From: Strigamia acuminata
Lineage: Eukaryota; Arthropoda; Chilopoda; Geophilomorpha; Linotaeniidae
Length of the DNA: 64,000 nucleotides
Direction: 5' to 3'
NCBI GenBank assembly: GCA_949358305.1
Contig: OX442314.1
Location: forward strand, 55,065,369-55,129,368
How positions within the stretch are numbered: the stretch's first letter is position 1; each line of letters opens with the position of its first letter. The notes under the pieces are model-generated. The model had not been told where the DNA came from. It saw nothing but the letters and a program-made list of their open reading frames with translations, and ran no database searches. Of the stretch, positions 20,943 to 31,977 are shown piece by piece. Position numbers and translations under genes: made by a program.

Positions 20943-23160
20943 TTACATTCGGTTGGCGCGTTTCGCGCACACCTTCATCGCTCTGCCCCTGAACAGAGAT
21001 TCGTCCATGGCCAAAGCGACCGCCACCGAATCCGAATCGGCGAACTCCATGTACGCAAATACCTTGGGATGACCCGTCATCTTGTCGGCCATTATGGTTG
21101 TGACGATTCTACTTTTGGGCCAATTTATTAGTCCTTTTAAGATAGATAATTCGGTTTATACAAGACGTTGCTAAGTTTAGCAACAACCTAACCGAGATAA
21201 GCTACGGAAGCCTTTACAAACATGAATATGTGATCGAATAGAAATAACTTACAGTTTTAGTGTGACTTAACATATTTATTACTAAATATTAATGATAACA
21301 GTAAATGGGTTCTTGACGCGTGTAAACGGGCGGCATCAACTGGTTGAGGATCCGGGCGAAGCCAGAGGGATACGGCTGACTTGCGGCATCGTCACAAATA
21401 TCGCTACGGAGACGTATTTGGTCCGCAGCTCGAATATCTAAATATGCGAAGAGTCCTTCGCATTAATCGGAATATTCGGCAGAATATTCCATGTTCCAAA
21501 AAAGTAAAGTGATTAAAGTAATATAACAAATGAATTGTTATATAAATAATGATTGGGCGGGGACCGTCACGACAATTGAGAGAACGTCGCGGGAGTTGTT
21601 GAGACTCCATCCGCCAGCACGCCTTACGACGACAAGATCTCGTGATCAGGCGCCGAGTATTTAATTGTGTGCTTTAACTCGCTATCGGTGGTACCAACCA
21701 CCAGGTAAACATTTCTATGGACTTACCGGGTCTAAAAGATATTGCCAATACAGGATTACCAATGCCCGAGTAATTTGTTTAACATGATATATTTTATATC
21801 ATTCACGGGTTACTAACCCGGAGGGTACGATGGGGCGGGGACCATCACGACGGTCGAGAGAACCATCGCGGGAGGATTTGACTCCTCCATCCGCCAGCAT
21901 GCCTTACGATGACGGGATCAGCAGATCGAGCACCGGGTAAAATATTATTTGGCCACTGCCGTTGGATTACCATTATCCAGGTAGTTGTTTTAACGCAACA
22001 TCTTTAGATATTACTCACGGGCTACCAACCCGGCGTGTCACCTGTACATTAAGCCTTTACCGACTTTTAACGAGCGGAAGGTCCAATCGTAGAAAGACGG
22101 GAACCTGCGTGGGCTGTTTACAACAACCATCCTGCAGCGGACTGTGGCCAGTTAGCTGAGGGACCTACTTTCATTTAGCAAGGTCGTACTGTATACGACC
22201 GTTATATTAAGCCACCGTACGAAGTCCTACTGTCCCGTAGAACAGCTGGCTAACGTTACGGGGCCATTTCATGCGAATGCATGTCTATTACCGGAGTTGG
22301 CCTTCCCGAAAAGGCCCTACAACAACAATAACAATAGTAATGAATACCGATTGTGGAGAGCTGAGGTGGCCTGATGTGTCGATAGAGAATAATGAAATCA
22401 AACGATAACAATTCAACTACAGACAATATACAAGTTCAGTTATCAAAAATCAAGCCTTGGGGAAGTGGAAAACTGATGCTTATATAGTTCTGTAGAACTA
22501 CTAGATTGGCGACAGCCAATCAGCGTACGAATCGGCGGATTCGTGGGTCACTAGTCCGGACCTAATATATGACTATGTCCAGATGGGCCCAGTTGGGGTC
22601 CGGAAGGGTCCGATTGGTTCCCTTCGACAGGTAAGTAAAGTGGACATTGATTCGATAGAATCAACATCATCAAGTAATTAATACTTAATTTATATCGAAT
22701 AAAATAGTTATATTTTATTCACCGTGTCTAAATAATTATTTATCACACTTTTTAGTTTTTAACCGAGTTTGAAATACGCGCGTTGGTTAAACAGCGCCAT
22801 CTATGGTGAACATTGACAACTATTGATTTGTAATCATCACATGGTAACTCTATCGACCGCTCCGCAACTGACAAAATGTCGTTCTAATTCGTCCGCTGAC
22901 GTCCCGTAGTCGACGTTTCCCACGTAGATGGATCGCGACTCCGCCGCGTTTAATACCGGTGATTGCGAACCGGAAGATCCGCCATGAAGTAGTTCAAGAT
23001 CCACTTGCTGTTGGTTCAATTTGGCCGTTTCCTCTGCAAATTCTCGCGCGCGGGCTCTAAGTTCTTCCAGCTGCGAATCGACATCGTTGCCGTCCTCAAC
23101 AAGACTTTCTTCGTCGTCGAATGAATAGTTCATTTCTACGTCTTCGTTAATTTCCGCCAT
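20943..23160 (-). pseudogene. PABPN1-like pseudogene split by an LTR insertion
   Basis: The 5' part (23160-22842) begins MAEINEDVEMNYSFDDEESL, the acidic N-terminus usual for Pabp2, then the coiled coil and RRM start (SIYVGNVDYGTSADELERHF). The 3' part (21098-20943) continues the RRM with [10 protein letters not shown] and MDESLFRGR. The two are separated by a 1743-bp insertion. The Arg/Gly-rich tail is lost through an internal deletion of about 50 bp that brings TAA in after KRANRM. Downstream sequence still matches the tail and 3' UTR of the 17798-18646 gene. It has no introns, so it is also a retrocopy. Both copies share the Gly-to-Val change in RNP1, showing a common source. Confidence 0.85.
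21099..22841. mobile_element. LTR-type insertion (probable solo LTR), TSD TGGT
   Basis: The insertion starts TGTGACGATT and ends AATCATCACA, giving TG...CA ends with 9 of 10 terminal bases inverted. It is flanked by TGGT at 21095-21098 and 22842-22845. Removing it with one TSD copy restores continuity with the intact paralogue. It has no long ORF. Inside, about 21545-21830 and 21830-22030 are diverged tandem copies sharing GGCGGGGACC(G/A)TCACGAC and CTCCATCCGCCAGCA(C/T)GCC. Size and lack of coding suggest a large solo LTR; a small non-autonomous LTR element is the alternative. It is unrelated in sequence to the LTR family at 47113. Confidence 0.8.
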
Positions 23161-23552
23161 TTGAAAGTAAACGTGGTGCGTGTTGGTTCGGGTTTACAAC
23201 GACTCTAAGAGACTGAAGAACAAAACATGTCTTTTTATACAACAATGCAATACGTCGTTTATGCGCCTAGTCATCCAATTGTGACGGTTATCAAACGTTA
23301 TGGTTCCAATATCGGCAGTCGGCACCAAATGACGCCGATAGACCGAAAGTGCGCGAGATTTAATTTTTAAAATAAATGCTACGCTTTAAATATAAAAAGG
23401 TGTGTAGCGTTGCCAACGTTTTATATTTCTGGTGTTTACATTTTCAGCGTTTGTGTTGTGTAGTTTTAAATTTTGGTTTTCAGCGTTTTGGGTTTTTGCT
23501 ATTCTTTTATTCATCAATAAAACAAATGCGAATGTATCAGTGAAAAATAACA
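23161..23552. other. Intergenic between pseudogene and DUF4806 gene
   Basis: AT-rich; no gene seen. It holds the 5' flank of the PABPN1-like pseudogene and the 3' flank of the DUF4806 gene. Confidence 0.4.
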
Positions 23553-24640
23553 TTACTTCTTCTTCAGTTTATTCATTCGGTCTCCCGCGCTAACCAAACA
23601 CTTCTTCATGTGTGTTTCATAAACATAGTCGGTGCAGTCTTTCCCTGCAGAGCACAAACTCAACGCAGCTGCAAAATTGACAAAAAAAAAAAAAAATTCC
23701 AAATACAGAATTATTGATAAACTATCTGTGTACACTTACTACGAATCGCACGACATATTTCTGGATTAACGTTAGGGAAAGCCGTCTTCCCTTTTCTTCC
23801 CATCCAATTAAAACCCGAACCAACCTCCGACGTTAGTATTTTCCGCATCATCCGATTGATGCAGTCCTCCACGCACGAACCACCGCAGCGAACCAACGTT
23901 TGTGTCTGAAATATAAATCAATTACAATTTAACAATTCTGTATTCAAATAAAGTTGCATCAAACTCACAAAGCCTCTTCTGAAATCGTCATTTTCCGCAA
24001 TCGTCGACTCGATTTCGACTAGTTGTTCAACCGTTTGAGCAGGCAACGTAAACGGAACCTCAACTTCCTCGCGGCTCTCGTTATTATCTTCGCCTTTGCG
24101 CATGCTCACTAAGATGCAGAGAATTTTCGTATTCATTCGGCTATTGTTTGCAATGTCCGTCTTCATGACGGACAAGTTCGCGTTCATCATGCGCAGCAAG
24201 TCGTCGTTGCCAGTCGAGCAATTAACGGCTGCAATTAGAAAATAGAAAATTACACGAAAATTATTGTAAATTGTATGGAGTAGATTTTAATTACCATCGG
24301 TCTGCGTTGCCACTTCCACCGACTGCTGGATCGTGTCGCTTCGTTCATTTAATTCCGCAAAGAAATCACTCGGGCGAATAGGAAAGGTATTCTCCGCAGT
24401 GCTCCTAGTACTAAGCGGTGACTTAATAGCGGACAATCGTGTCTGTCGTCGAGGCAGCTCCGATTTCGCCTTTTTTTGCGGAGGTTCATCGTGCGATTCA
24501 GAATGTCGTCGCAACTTCTTAGTCGCAGCGCCGCAATTCACATTTCCGACATTCACGGATTTAACCTTCGATGTCGTCTTCGCGGCGATTTGTTCGTCGT
24601 TTTCCTCAGAATCCGAGATAATTAGGTACAAATTGGCCAT
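23553..24640 (-). CDS. DUF4806-domain protein (four exons, 295 aa)
   Basis: Exons 24640-24295, 24228-23969, 23905-23740 and 23668-23553 have GT-AG borders and agreeing phases, 888 nt in total. The N-terminal half is polar and basic with a likely nuclear signal (PPQKKAKSELPRRQTR). The C-terminal half fits DUF4806: FTLPAQTVEQLVEIESTIAE, DDFRRGF, a cysteine-bearing helix, then FNWMGRKGKTAFPNV and a final helix. DUF4806 proteins are common, often multicopy, in arthropods, and some come from mobile elements; the function is unknown. A short stretch (SVNVGNVNCGAATKKLRRH) resembles the RRM start of the neighbouring PABPN1-like copies. CpG-rich coding contrasts with the AT-rich flanks. Confidence 0.8.
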
Positions 24641-25125
24641 TTCTATTGTAGCAAAATTAGGTAAAGGTGTGGTGGATTGTGGCGTTTACTTCGTGGTCTG
24701 TGTTGTGCTCCTACGAAGAATTACGCGTACAGTTCGTCTGATGGACGGCGATTGGCCACGTTTTTTAGAACGTAGTTAGAACGAAACCGCGTCGTTTATT
24801 ATTATGTACGGTAGTCGAGTGACGCCAGGCAATTTTTTGCTTTCCAACGTGCTAACTCTCGCGGATGTAAATATAGAAATATTCTGTTAAACAGATACAA
24901 AATTGTTCGTGTATGGACGTTAAACATGGAAATGGTCTCTGGCTAAGTCTTTTACGAAAACAGATTTGTTGGTGTGGACACAACAAATAGTATCCACGAT
25001 GTGATCAAGAAGCGAAAACATTCACTTTAATTGTGTGTAGCAAGCGATAGGCCAGGGGTCAAAGAACTTTGATCGTCGAGTGACTTTCAAGGCAAGAAAT
25101 AAATTGTACAAGAGATTGGCTGACC
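24641..25125. other. Intergenic, possible LTR remnant
   Basis: Directly upstream of a gypsy Gag frame, this stretch may hold the end of its 5' LTR and leader, but no LTR partner, TSD or primer site could be matched. Confidence 0.25.
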
Positions 25126-25527
25126 ATGGCCCAATCGATGTTGGGCAGTTTGCTGCCGTTCACAGGCTCCTCACTTCAACAATGGATTTCGTGGCGCGAC
25201 ACGTTCGCCCAGTTTGTCGCCCTGAATGATGTGGTCGAAAACAAAAAAGTCCCATTACTACTGACGATGGTGGGCATCCCCACTTATGACAGGATAAAGA
25301 GGTTGGCGGCCCCGAAAGACTCGGCTAAAATGTCTGCTCAGGATATTTTGAAAGCGGTGGATACCCAATACAGTATATATGGTCAGTTTGTTGACCGGCT
25401 GTCTACTTTAGCAGCGCTGCTTTATCAGTTGCTAGTCAAGAGACAGCCATGGAAGTGGTCAAAGGTCCAGCAAAATTCTTTTTCCGCCATAAAGCACGCG
25501 TTGGTAGAAAAGTATATCAAAGAATAG
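25126..25527 (+). pseudogene. Internally deleted Ty3/gypsy gag-pol relic
   Basis: Residues 1-90 are a gypsy-type Gag start (LLPFTGSSLQQWISWRDTFA, KVPLLLTMVGIPTYDRIKRL). Then, in the same frame, the sequence jumps to the RT-RNase H tether of Pol (LAALLYQLLVKRQPWKWSKV, then QQNSFSAIKHAL). Protease and most of RT are missing, so this is one large deletion that kept the frame. The ORF ends soon after. It is unrelated to the large element on the right of the window. Confidence 0.7.
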
Positions 25528-26824
25528 ATGCTGTATGCCCAAAAAGAGGCTGTTTAACACTACTCAGTAGTGGTGTGTTATCTACACTGAATAAAACAAG
25601 AATAATCCAAACAGGATATTTTTTCCTACTAGTAAATCTTATCAGTAATATTAAAAATATATTTTTTTTTCTTTAGTTTTTTCTCCAGTTCACTACCGCC
25701 ATGTTTTAGGAATCCGGTCATTCCTATAAGCACACAACGCAATATAACGAATATAATTTGAATTAAGGTGTCTTCTTAGGATTAGTTTACTCTGGAAATT
25801 ATTCATGGATTGAATATCAGTCTCTTCTAAGAAACCTATTAAAGAGGTTGGATTATTGATGGATTATTATGATATATTGATAGCCACAGTCTCTCTGCAT
25901 CAGCGCTCAATACAGTGGACATAAGAGAAATAAGAAAACAGGAAGTCTGACTCGTGGGATGATGGAGATTTTGAAATCCCTAGTATAAAGATTGTGCTTA
26001 TTTAGAAAGTGTAGCTTGGATTTGAATTTATAGGATATATTCCTTTTTGGTTAATCACCCACAATACAAGTATTCTATGCTGCCAATGAATGGCATACAT
26101 TTTTCAAATTTCTGTTAAATCCGTTCGCGAGCCGGTTTGCCCCCGTGACCAGCTCAATGAAAGTAAAATTACTTTTAATTATTTTTTTATTATTATTAAT
26201 ATCTATTTTTTAATTTTAGGGATCGATTAGGTTATGCTACAACAAAAAAGCGAAATTAACAAAGTAATTATTTTTTTTTAAACAGAAATTCGGAAAAAGA
26301 ATTAAAGAAAAACACTAATTTTTATGCTGTAATTTCAAGGAAATACAAGGAAATTCAGTTCTCTAAAATATCAAACGCACCTCAAACATGCGTTTGGTAT
26401 TTCTTATCCATATCCAAAGATCAAATTTACCAACTCATGCTACTGCCCTAGAAGAAGAAAATGCAATTCATATTATAGCCATAAATAAAATAGTCAAGAA
26501 TTGGCGTAATAAAGTTATGGATAGTTTCTACAGTTATCACAAGACACACGAGGATAAAGTAGAGGATTGTAAAACAAAACTTAATATTGGATTTGACGAG
26601 TTAATGGTAACGTGTCACTAGAAAATGAGATGGGTCTTTTTTAATTTTTTTTATCCTTAACCGAGTAGGTTTGTTTCGATTTTTTGAGTTTGTTTCTGTA
26701 TTTTGAATGGGTTTTTGTATGCATTTATTTATTTATTTTTTATCAGATAAGTTCTCTGAAGTTACTAAAGTTTAGATAGAAACAGCGTGTTGGGGTTGTC
26801 GTTATATTTGGGCACTTAAAGAGT
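25528..26824. other. No gene recognised
   Basis: AT-rich sequence. A 77-codon frame at 26388-26621 has no recognised family. Confidence 0.4.
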
Positions 26825-28598
26825 ATTTGGGCCACACAAATGTGCCTTTTGGGCACCTCCGCAATTTGTTATTGTTCTGTTGTTTTAGTTGTGACAGAAG
26901 TTGTGCCGCCAAGAACAGAATTTGCAGGTATTTCCTGACATTTGCGGTAAGATTGCTCTAAGATTTAGAAATGTTGACATTCTCGAGGATTTTGCTCAAG
27001 AAATGTCGCCTGATGATGTCAGTACAGCCTGCATCAGAGAGCGCCAAACGAGATGGATAGCTACAGAATGAAGCTCAATGCCACATTGTAGTGGGAGCTC
27101 AAACCCAAGCAAAGGATCAAAGTGCCAATCACCAGATGACAGGAAGCAGACAAAAACTGCAATCAGGTTTAGCCAAAACATCAGGAAAATAATAAAAACT
27201 GATGCAAGTTGGGTGTTATGACCAAAAAATATCAAAAGGCCTATTATTTACAAGAAAACGATCCGAGATTGAGAGCAAGGACAAGTTTCAGCAAAAGGAA
27301 GTTGGAAAAGATGGGCCTGAATAAGATCCAAGAACAGCAGGAAACGTCAATTGATGTTTTATCAGGATTCAGGACAGTAAGCACACATTACATATGCGGT
27401 ACTCTCAAATCAGCAGGATTGCAAAAAGCAAGATTAGAGAAAAAGAGATATGGAAAAAAGAAAAAAATACTGGAACCAAGCAGTCAGATCACAGACATCA
27501 ATTAGTAAATGCTACACCCATACAGTAAATGAAGTGCAGGCCTAAATACCAACTATTATGAACAGAGCTCTCTTTTAGCTTGACCCAGGGGTGACCACGA
27601 GGAGGTAGAGAGTTGGATTTTACACCCCATACTCTAATAACAATAGAATATAACCAAACTCTAAAAATTCAAAATAATTCAGAAGATCATTAATTATCTC
27701 TGGGATTTCTTAGATTTTTTTGTGAACTAGGTCACAAAAACAAAAACTGGATAGAGGAGAAAAAACTACACAAACTGCAAAAAATATTCAAATGAAAATA
27801 AAAATCCCTACAAAATGACAAAGAAACTTATGGAAAAAGACAAAAACATACAATTTTAAATTCAGTCTGAAAAATAAGACGGGAAGGAAAAAAGGATTTC
27901 GTCAGCCCATTTCAATTCGAATCTTAGGCCTAAAATGGAATGGAAACATTTTCAAGACATGAAAAAAATTGAAAAAATTTAAGTTGATGGCTCTGGTTGA
28001 AATGCATGGTGTTATATTCAAATACAACGCGATACGGCAACATCAAATCAAAAGGAAATTCAAAAGAAATTCAAACCTTGCAACGTTAAACATCCAACAT
28101 CGCCATCATATCACAACTACTCACCAAAATGACTTTCTCAATAAATGTACTAAAAACCACGACACTAAACGAAAGTAAAGAGAATGGAGAATGAATATCC
28201 CCACAAACCAAGGAATAATTTACGATCAAACCGAAATATCCTGCGAACGACGAGCAAAAACGGGCAGAACCGCAACGGCCATCATTCGCTACAAACAACC
28301 GAATAGCTCGTGGTGACATTCCACGAGCCGCGATTGGTTCAGATCGGAGCCGCTTCTGCGCATGCTCCCCATCCTGGCGGTATATTAGAAAATCCGAATT
28401 TCCTCGCGAAAAGAAGAAGTAGCCAAACTCGTTAGTTCCATTCTTTCTCCTAGTGTGGCGCCACCGCTGCTAGTTTGTCCCTATGAGCAAAGCATCCCAG
28501 TTGTAACGAGATTCTTTTTCTTGTTTTTGTGGCTTAATTTATAATTTTTACACAGGATTATGAAATATAATTTAATTCCATTTAACAATTTTTGTGCA
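26825..28598 (+). repeat. Long dispersed repeat, copy D1
   Basis: Collinear with 31978-33684 with substitutions and small indels. Landmarks: GGGCCACACAAATGTGCC at the left, GCAGGTATTTCCTGA, the GAGGAGGTAGAGAGTTGGAT block, and GATTGGTTCAGATCGGAGCC near the right. A short open stretch (FPDICGKIALRFRNVDILED) suggests a degenerate coding origin. Near the right end is CTTCTGCGCATGCTCC (NRF-1-like core) followed by TCTTTCTCC, like a housekeeping promoter. The repeat may be a transposon or a segmental copy of a gene's 5' region. Confidence 0.7.
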
Positions 28599-29560
28599 AA
28601 TGTTTAGTACCAAGAAAAATTACTATAAGATTATATTTTTAAAACTGAAACAAAAAAACGAACTTAGTTCACTTTTAAGAGTGAACTTGAACGAAGTTCG
28701 CGTTCACCATCGGTTATTTTAGCTATCATGGGACTATTAGAGTCTTGTGGATACGGCTATAATAATAATGCACCTCAATTATATTTTTAAAAAAAATGGG
28801 TGGCTGGCCTATGCGGCTTTGGTTGATTCTACCTTGTGATTGCCATAAGCTGTCGGAGGACCGGGATTGTGTTTGTAAAGGGCAAACGTGGCTGCCAAAA
28901 GCTACCATAGGACTAGAAGGAGCTTGTGGATAAGGCCAGAATAATAACATACCTACTAGTGGAAAGCATAAGTTTGGAAACATCAATGATTCCAAAAAAT
29001 ATTTTTTCTTTCTTCTTTGTTGTGTGCAAATAAATGATTGACAAATATGACGAGTTACTACACATTGTTGCCCTTTTATTCAGCTTCAAAACAAAGTGTT
29101 TGAACTTAAAAAAAAAATAAAAAATGAGAGAGAAATGATGATTTTTCTTCATCTGTTCCAAAGCAAAAGTATGGAAATATGTGTTTCCCGTTGCAAAAGT
29201 TTAGAAACTTGACGGTTACACATGACACAGAAGCATTTACACAGTCAAATCAGATAACTAGTCACGTGATTGTAACATAAAATCACTTAAGATCAAACGG
29301 CTCGTGCTTGGTTTCTATACAACTATTGATTTGCGTATTCTTTTTCAAAATACCTACGTATTAAAACATGTGCGGTAGTTTGTAAATGGACAAAGATTGA
29401 TTTCAAGGCAGTCCGTTTTAAACCGTGAAAATCACGTTTTAAAATTCCAAACGTACCTTTTTTTCTTAGAATAAGTTTATTGTGCGAAATTAAATTAGTG
29501 GGTTACTTTAAATTATAAAAAAAAAAACACATAAATCATATTGACATTTATAATACAGAT
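28599..29560. other. Repeat fragment and AT-rich spacer
   Basis: About 28732-28925 matches about 31022-31212 (ACTATTAGAGTCTTGTGGAT, then CTTGTGATTGCCATAAGCTG, CGGAGGACCGGGATTGTG and AAAAGCTACCATA). No gene is supported in the rest. Confidence 0.5.
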
Positions 29561-30130
29561 GGCCGGTCGTCCACGCCTACCTTTCCATTCATTGACGGAA
29601 TTCGCACTATATATGAGAGTGGCGCAACTGGACAGACAAAGTCGTGGGTTACAAGGATTTTACTTTTGATATTGGTGGTCTCAGTTTTCTATTACGGTTG
29701 GAAATACGGAAGTTTTCATTACAGAAGAGTATACGGACGTGACGAACGACACAGTTTTACCACATAAATGGCTAAATTAGTCTAAATTAATCTATACAAT
29801 GGTTTGGTTTGTAACCCTAAAATAATATCAAGTCGGTTCTTCCTTCCTGAAACAAGGATGAAATCCAGTTCAGACCATCATACTTGCTCGCTGGAAGATT
29901 TTTGGAGTCAGTAATATCAGTCACAGCGAGAGATAAGCCGGGTAGACCCAAAATATTAGACCCTAATGAACGTCAACTAGCTGTTGAATTAATTTGTGAA
30001 CACTGCTGTACATTGCGCCAAGTCGCGGATATATTTAGTGTTCATTTCACAACGATAGGAAGGCTTTTTGATAATAAAAGTGGCGGTAAAGAAAATAAAT
30101 CAAATCTGATGCTTTTAATTACTTTTCTTA
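29561..30130 (+). pseudogene. Possible DNA-transposon relic with HTH
   Basis: An ATG at 29561 opens a short frame (MAGRPRLPFHSLTEFALYMR). Further on, GRPKILDPNERQLAVELI and LRQVADIFSVHFTTIGRLF look like a helix-turn-helix of a transposase. Frames are broken. The superfamily cannot be named from this. Confidence 0.3.
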
Positions 30131-30380
30131 CATCGGTTATCGGTAAGTTAAAATTAGAAATAAATTTATTATTAATTTATTTATTTTTATTATATTTTAA
30201 TTGTGGGCGCGCATTTAAGCCCGCGCCAATTTGCCCCTTTTTTAACTAACAGTAGTCTGTCTACATATTAAGCATATTTTTAAATATTTGTAACTTGCTT
30301 AGCGAGTTCCAATTGGACTCAGGGGCTAACGGGTCTCTTGTATACTGGGGACAGTTCGTCACATTGGCAGATCAGGGTGG

Positions 30381-30641
30381 GTGTTTCTTCCCCCCCCCCC
30401 ACTCCTTAAGAAAGTTGATGTTATCCTTTACAAGCATGTTCCCATTATAGTCTTTGGTCACAATTGGGCATCACCGCATCACGGTTTGTGGCAGAGGAGC
30501 TCGTCGGTTTTACAGGTCGCTGACCGGTCTAACACAGATACTCTGAGTAACATTTTATCCGAGTTTGATAAAGTTTTTCAAGTGGGTTTGGGTGCCTATG
30601 TTGGTCCTCCAATTGCGCCAAGCCTTTCACTGCCTTACTAA
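30381..30641 (+). pseudogene. Ty3/gypsy pol linker relic
   Basis: Contains LSNILSEFDKVFQVGLGAYV, the same pre-RT linker as the relic at 1421, in a short frame preceded by a poly-C run. The rest is unrecognised. 30642-31020 holds nothing clear. Confidence 0.45.
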
Positions 30642-31021
30642 ATCAATATTGTAATTACGGTTAAATTCATCAATCGAGTTTTATTAAAGAAACACAACAA
30701 GTTGGTGACGCGCTAAATTTAGAACAAAATGACAAAATGAAGTTTCCTCATTTTAAGATGAAGCATTTCGTTACTTCTTTCGAGAAATGGACATAGACAA
30801 TTTTAAGATTCGTGCCAACCACATAAAAGGGACATTTGGGCACAAAACTCATTTTTTGAAGCGTTTGTCCTTCTCAGCCGAGTTCTTCATTAGAATTAAA
30901 GCTCGTTTTGGTGCTTTGGTGCAATCGGCATTTAGTTGGTCGATGTGTATGGGCGGTTGGGTGGGTACCATTAGCTGCCGGATGACCGGAATTGATCTAG
31001 TAAGGGGCAAACAAGGTTTCC

Positions 31022-31215
31022 AAAAGCTACCATAGAACTATTAGAGTCTTGTGGATAACGCCATAATAATAACACACCTCAATTATATTTCTTAAAAAAA
31101 TTGGGCAGCTAACCTACGCGGCTTTGGAGGAGTGTGCCTTGTGATTGCCATAAGCTGTCGGAGGACCGGGATTGTGTTTGTAAAAGGCAAACCTAGCTGC
31201 TAAAAGCTACCATAA
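31022..31215 (+). repeat. Second copy of the ~190-bp repeat at 28732
   Basis: Shares AGTCTTGTGGATA, CTTGTGATTGCCATAAGCTG and CGGAGGACCGGGATTGTG with the copy at 28732-28925. Confidence 0.7.
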
Positions 31216-31261
31216 CACACCACAATTATATTATATTTGCGACATTTGCTGGGCTCCTGTA

Positions 31262-31520
31262 TTCGTGCCCCGGAGGAAACCATGAGCAATTACATCGCTG
31301 CCCTTCGAGGCCCTCGCATAGAGGACAGGAGCTACTACCACACGGCAGATTGAGCGGTTGGCTTTGCATCAGCTCATCAGAGGAGCAGTTACGCCAGAAG
31401 CTGCTTGGAGAGGAAAACTTAACTTCGGACAAGGCCACATCCATGGCAATTGGATTTCAAGCGTTATCTCGTGTTCCAGAATTTTCCAGCGCTGTGCAGA
31501 GAAGGTGGTGGCGAAAATTG
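31262..31520 (+). pseudogene. Ty3/gypsy gag relic
   Basis: One frame reads SNYIAALRGPRIEDRSYYHT. After a frameshift another reads EEQLRQKLLGEENLTSDKA, matching the Gag pattern of metazoan gypsy elements (F-x-x-x-LR... then IQ-x-KLL-x-E-x-x-L-x-x-x-KA). The frameshift and lack of a zinc knuckle mark it as a relic. Three 17-bp copies of a GTGTTACACATCTCC unit lie at 31699-31743. Confidence 0.55.
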
Positions 31521-31977
31521 CAAAAATATTTGTTATGCCCAGTAACCGGAAGAATAAAAGTTCAGTTTCATTGAGTATTGTACGTGTGAGTGCATATCAT
31601 TTCATTCCCCCGCAATGAAGCGACGAATTCACATACACTAATCAAAGAGGATTCAATAACAGAATAATAAAAACTGCAACGTCTTCCCGCTGTCTCAGTG
31701 TTACACATCTCCGTGTTACACATCTCCGTGTTACACATCTCCATCATCTTTGTGGCAACCAAACATTTGTTTATTTACCCAGAGTATGAACTGGATAATT
31801 ATATTGCTTTTGGCGGATTTAACAAGTTGGCGACAAATGCAAGAGGACTTCGAATTCATTTGTTATCAAGATAAGCCTAACTTTTATCAAATGACCGACC
31901 TGGCAAATGTGCGTTTTGGGCGACAAAAGTCATTTTGGGCACCAAAAAGTGCATTACTGGCCCAAAAAAGTGATAGT

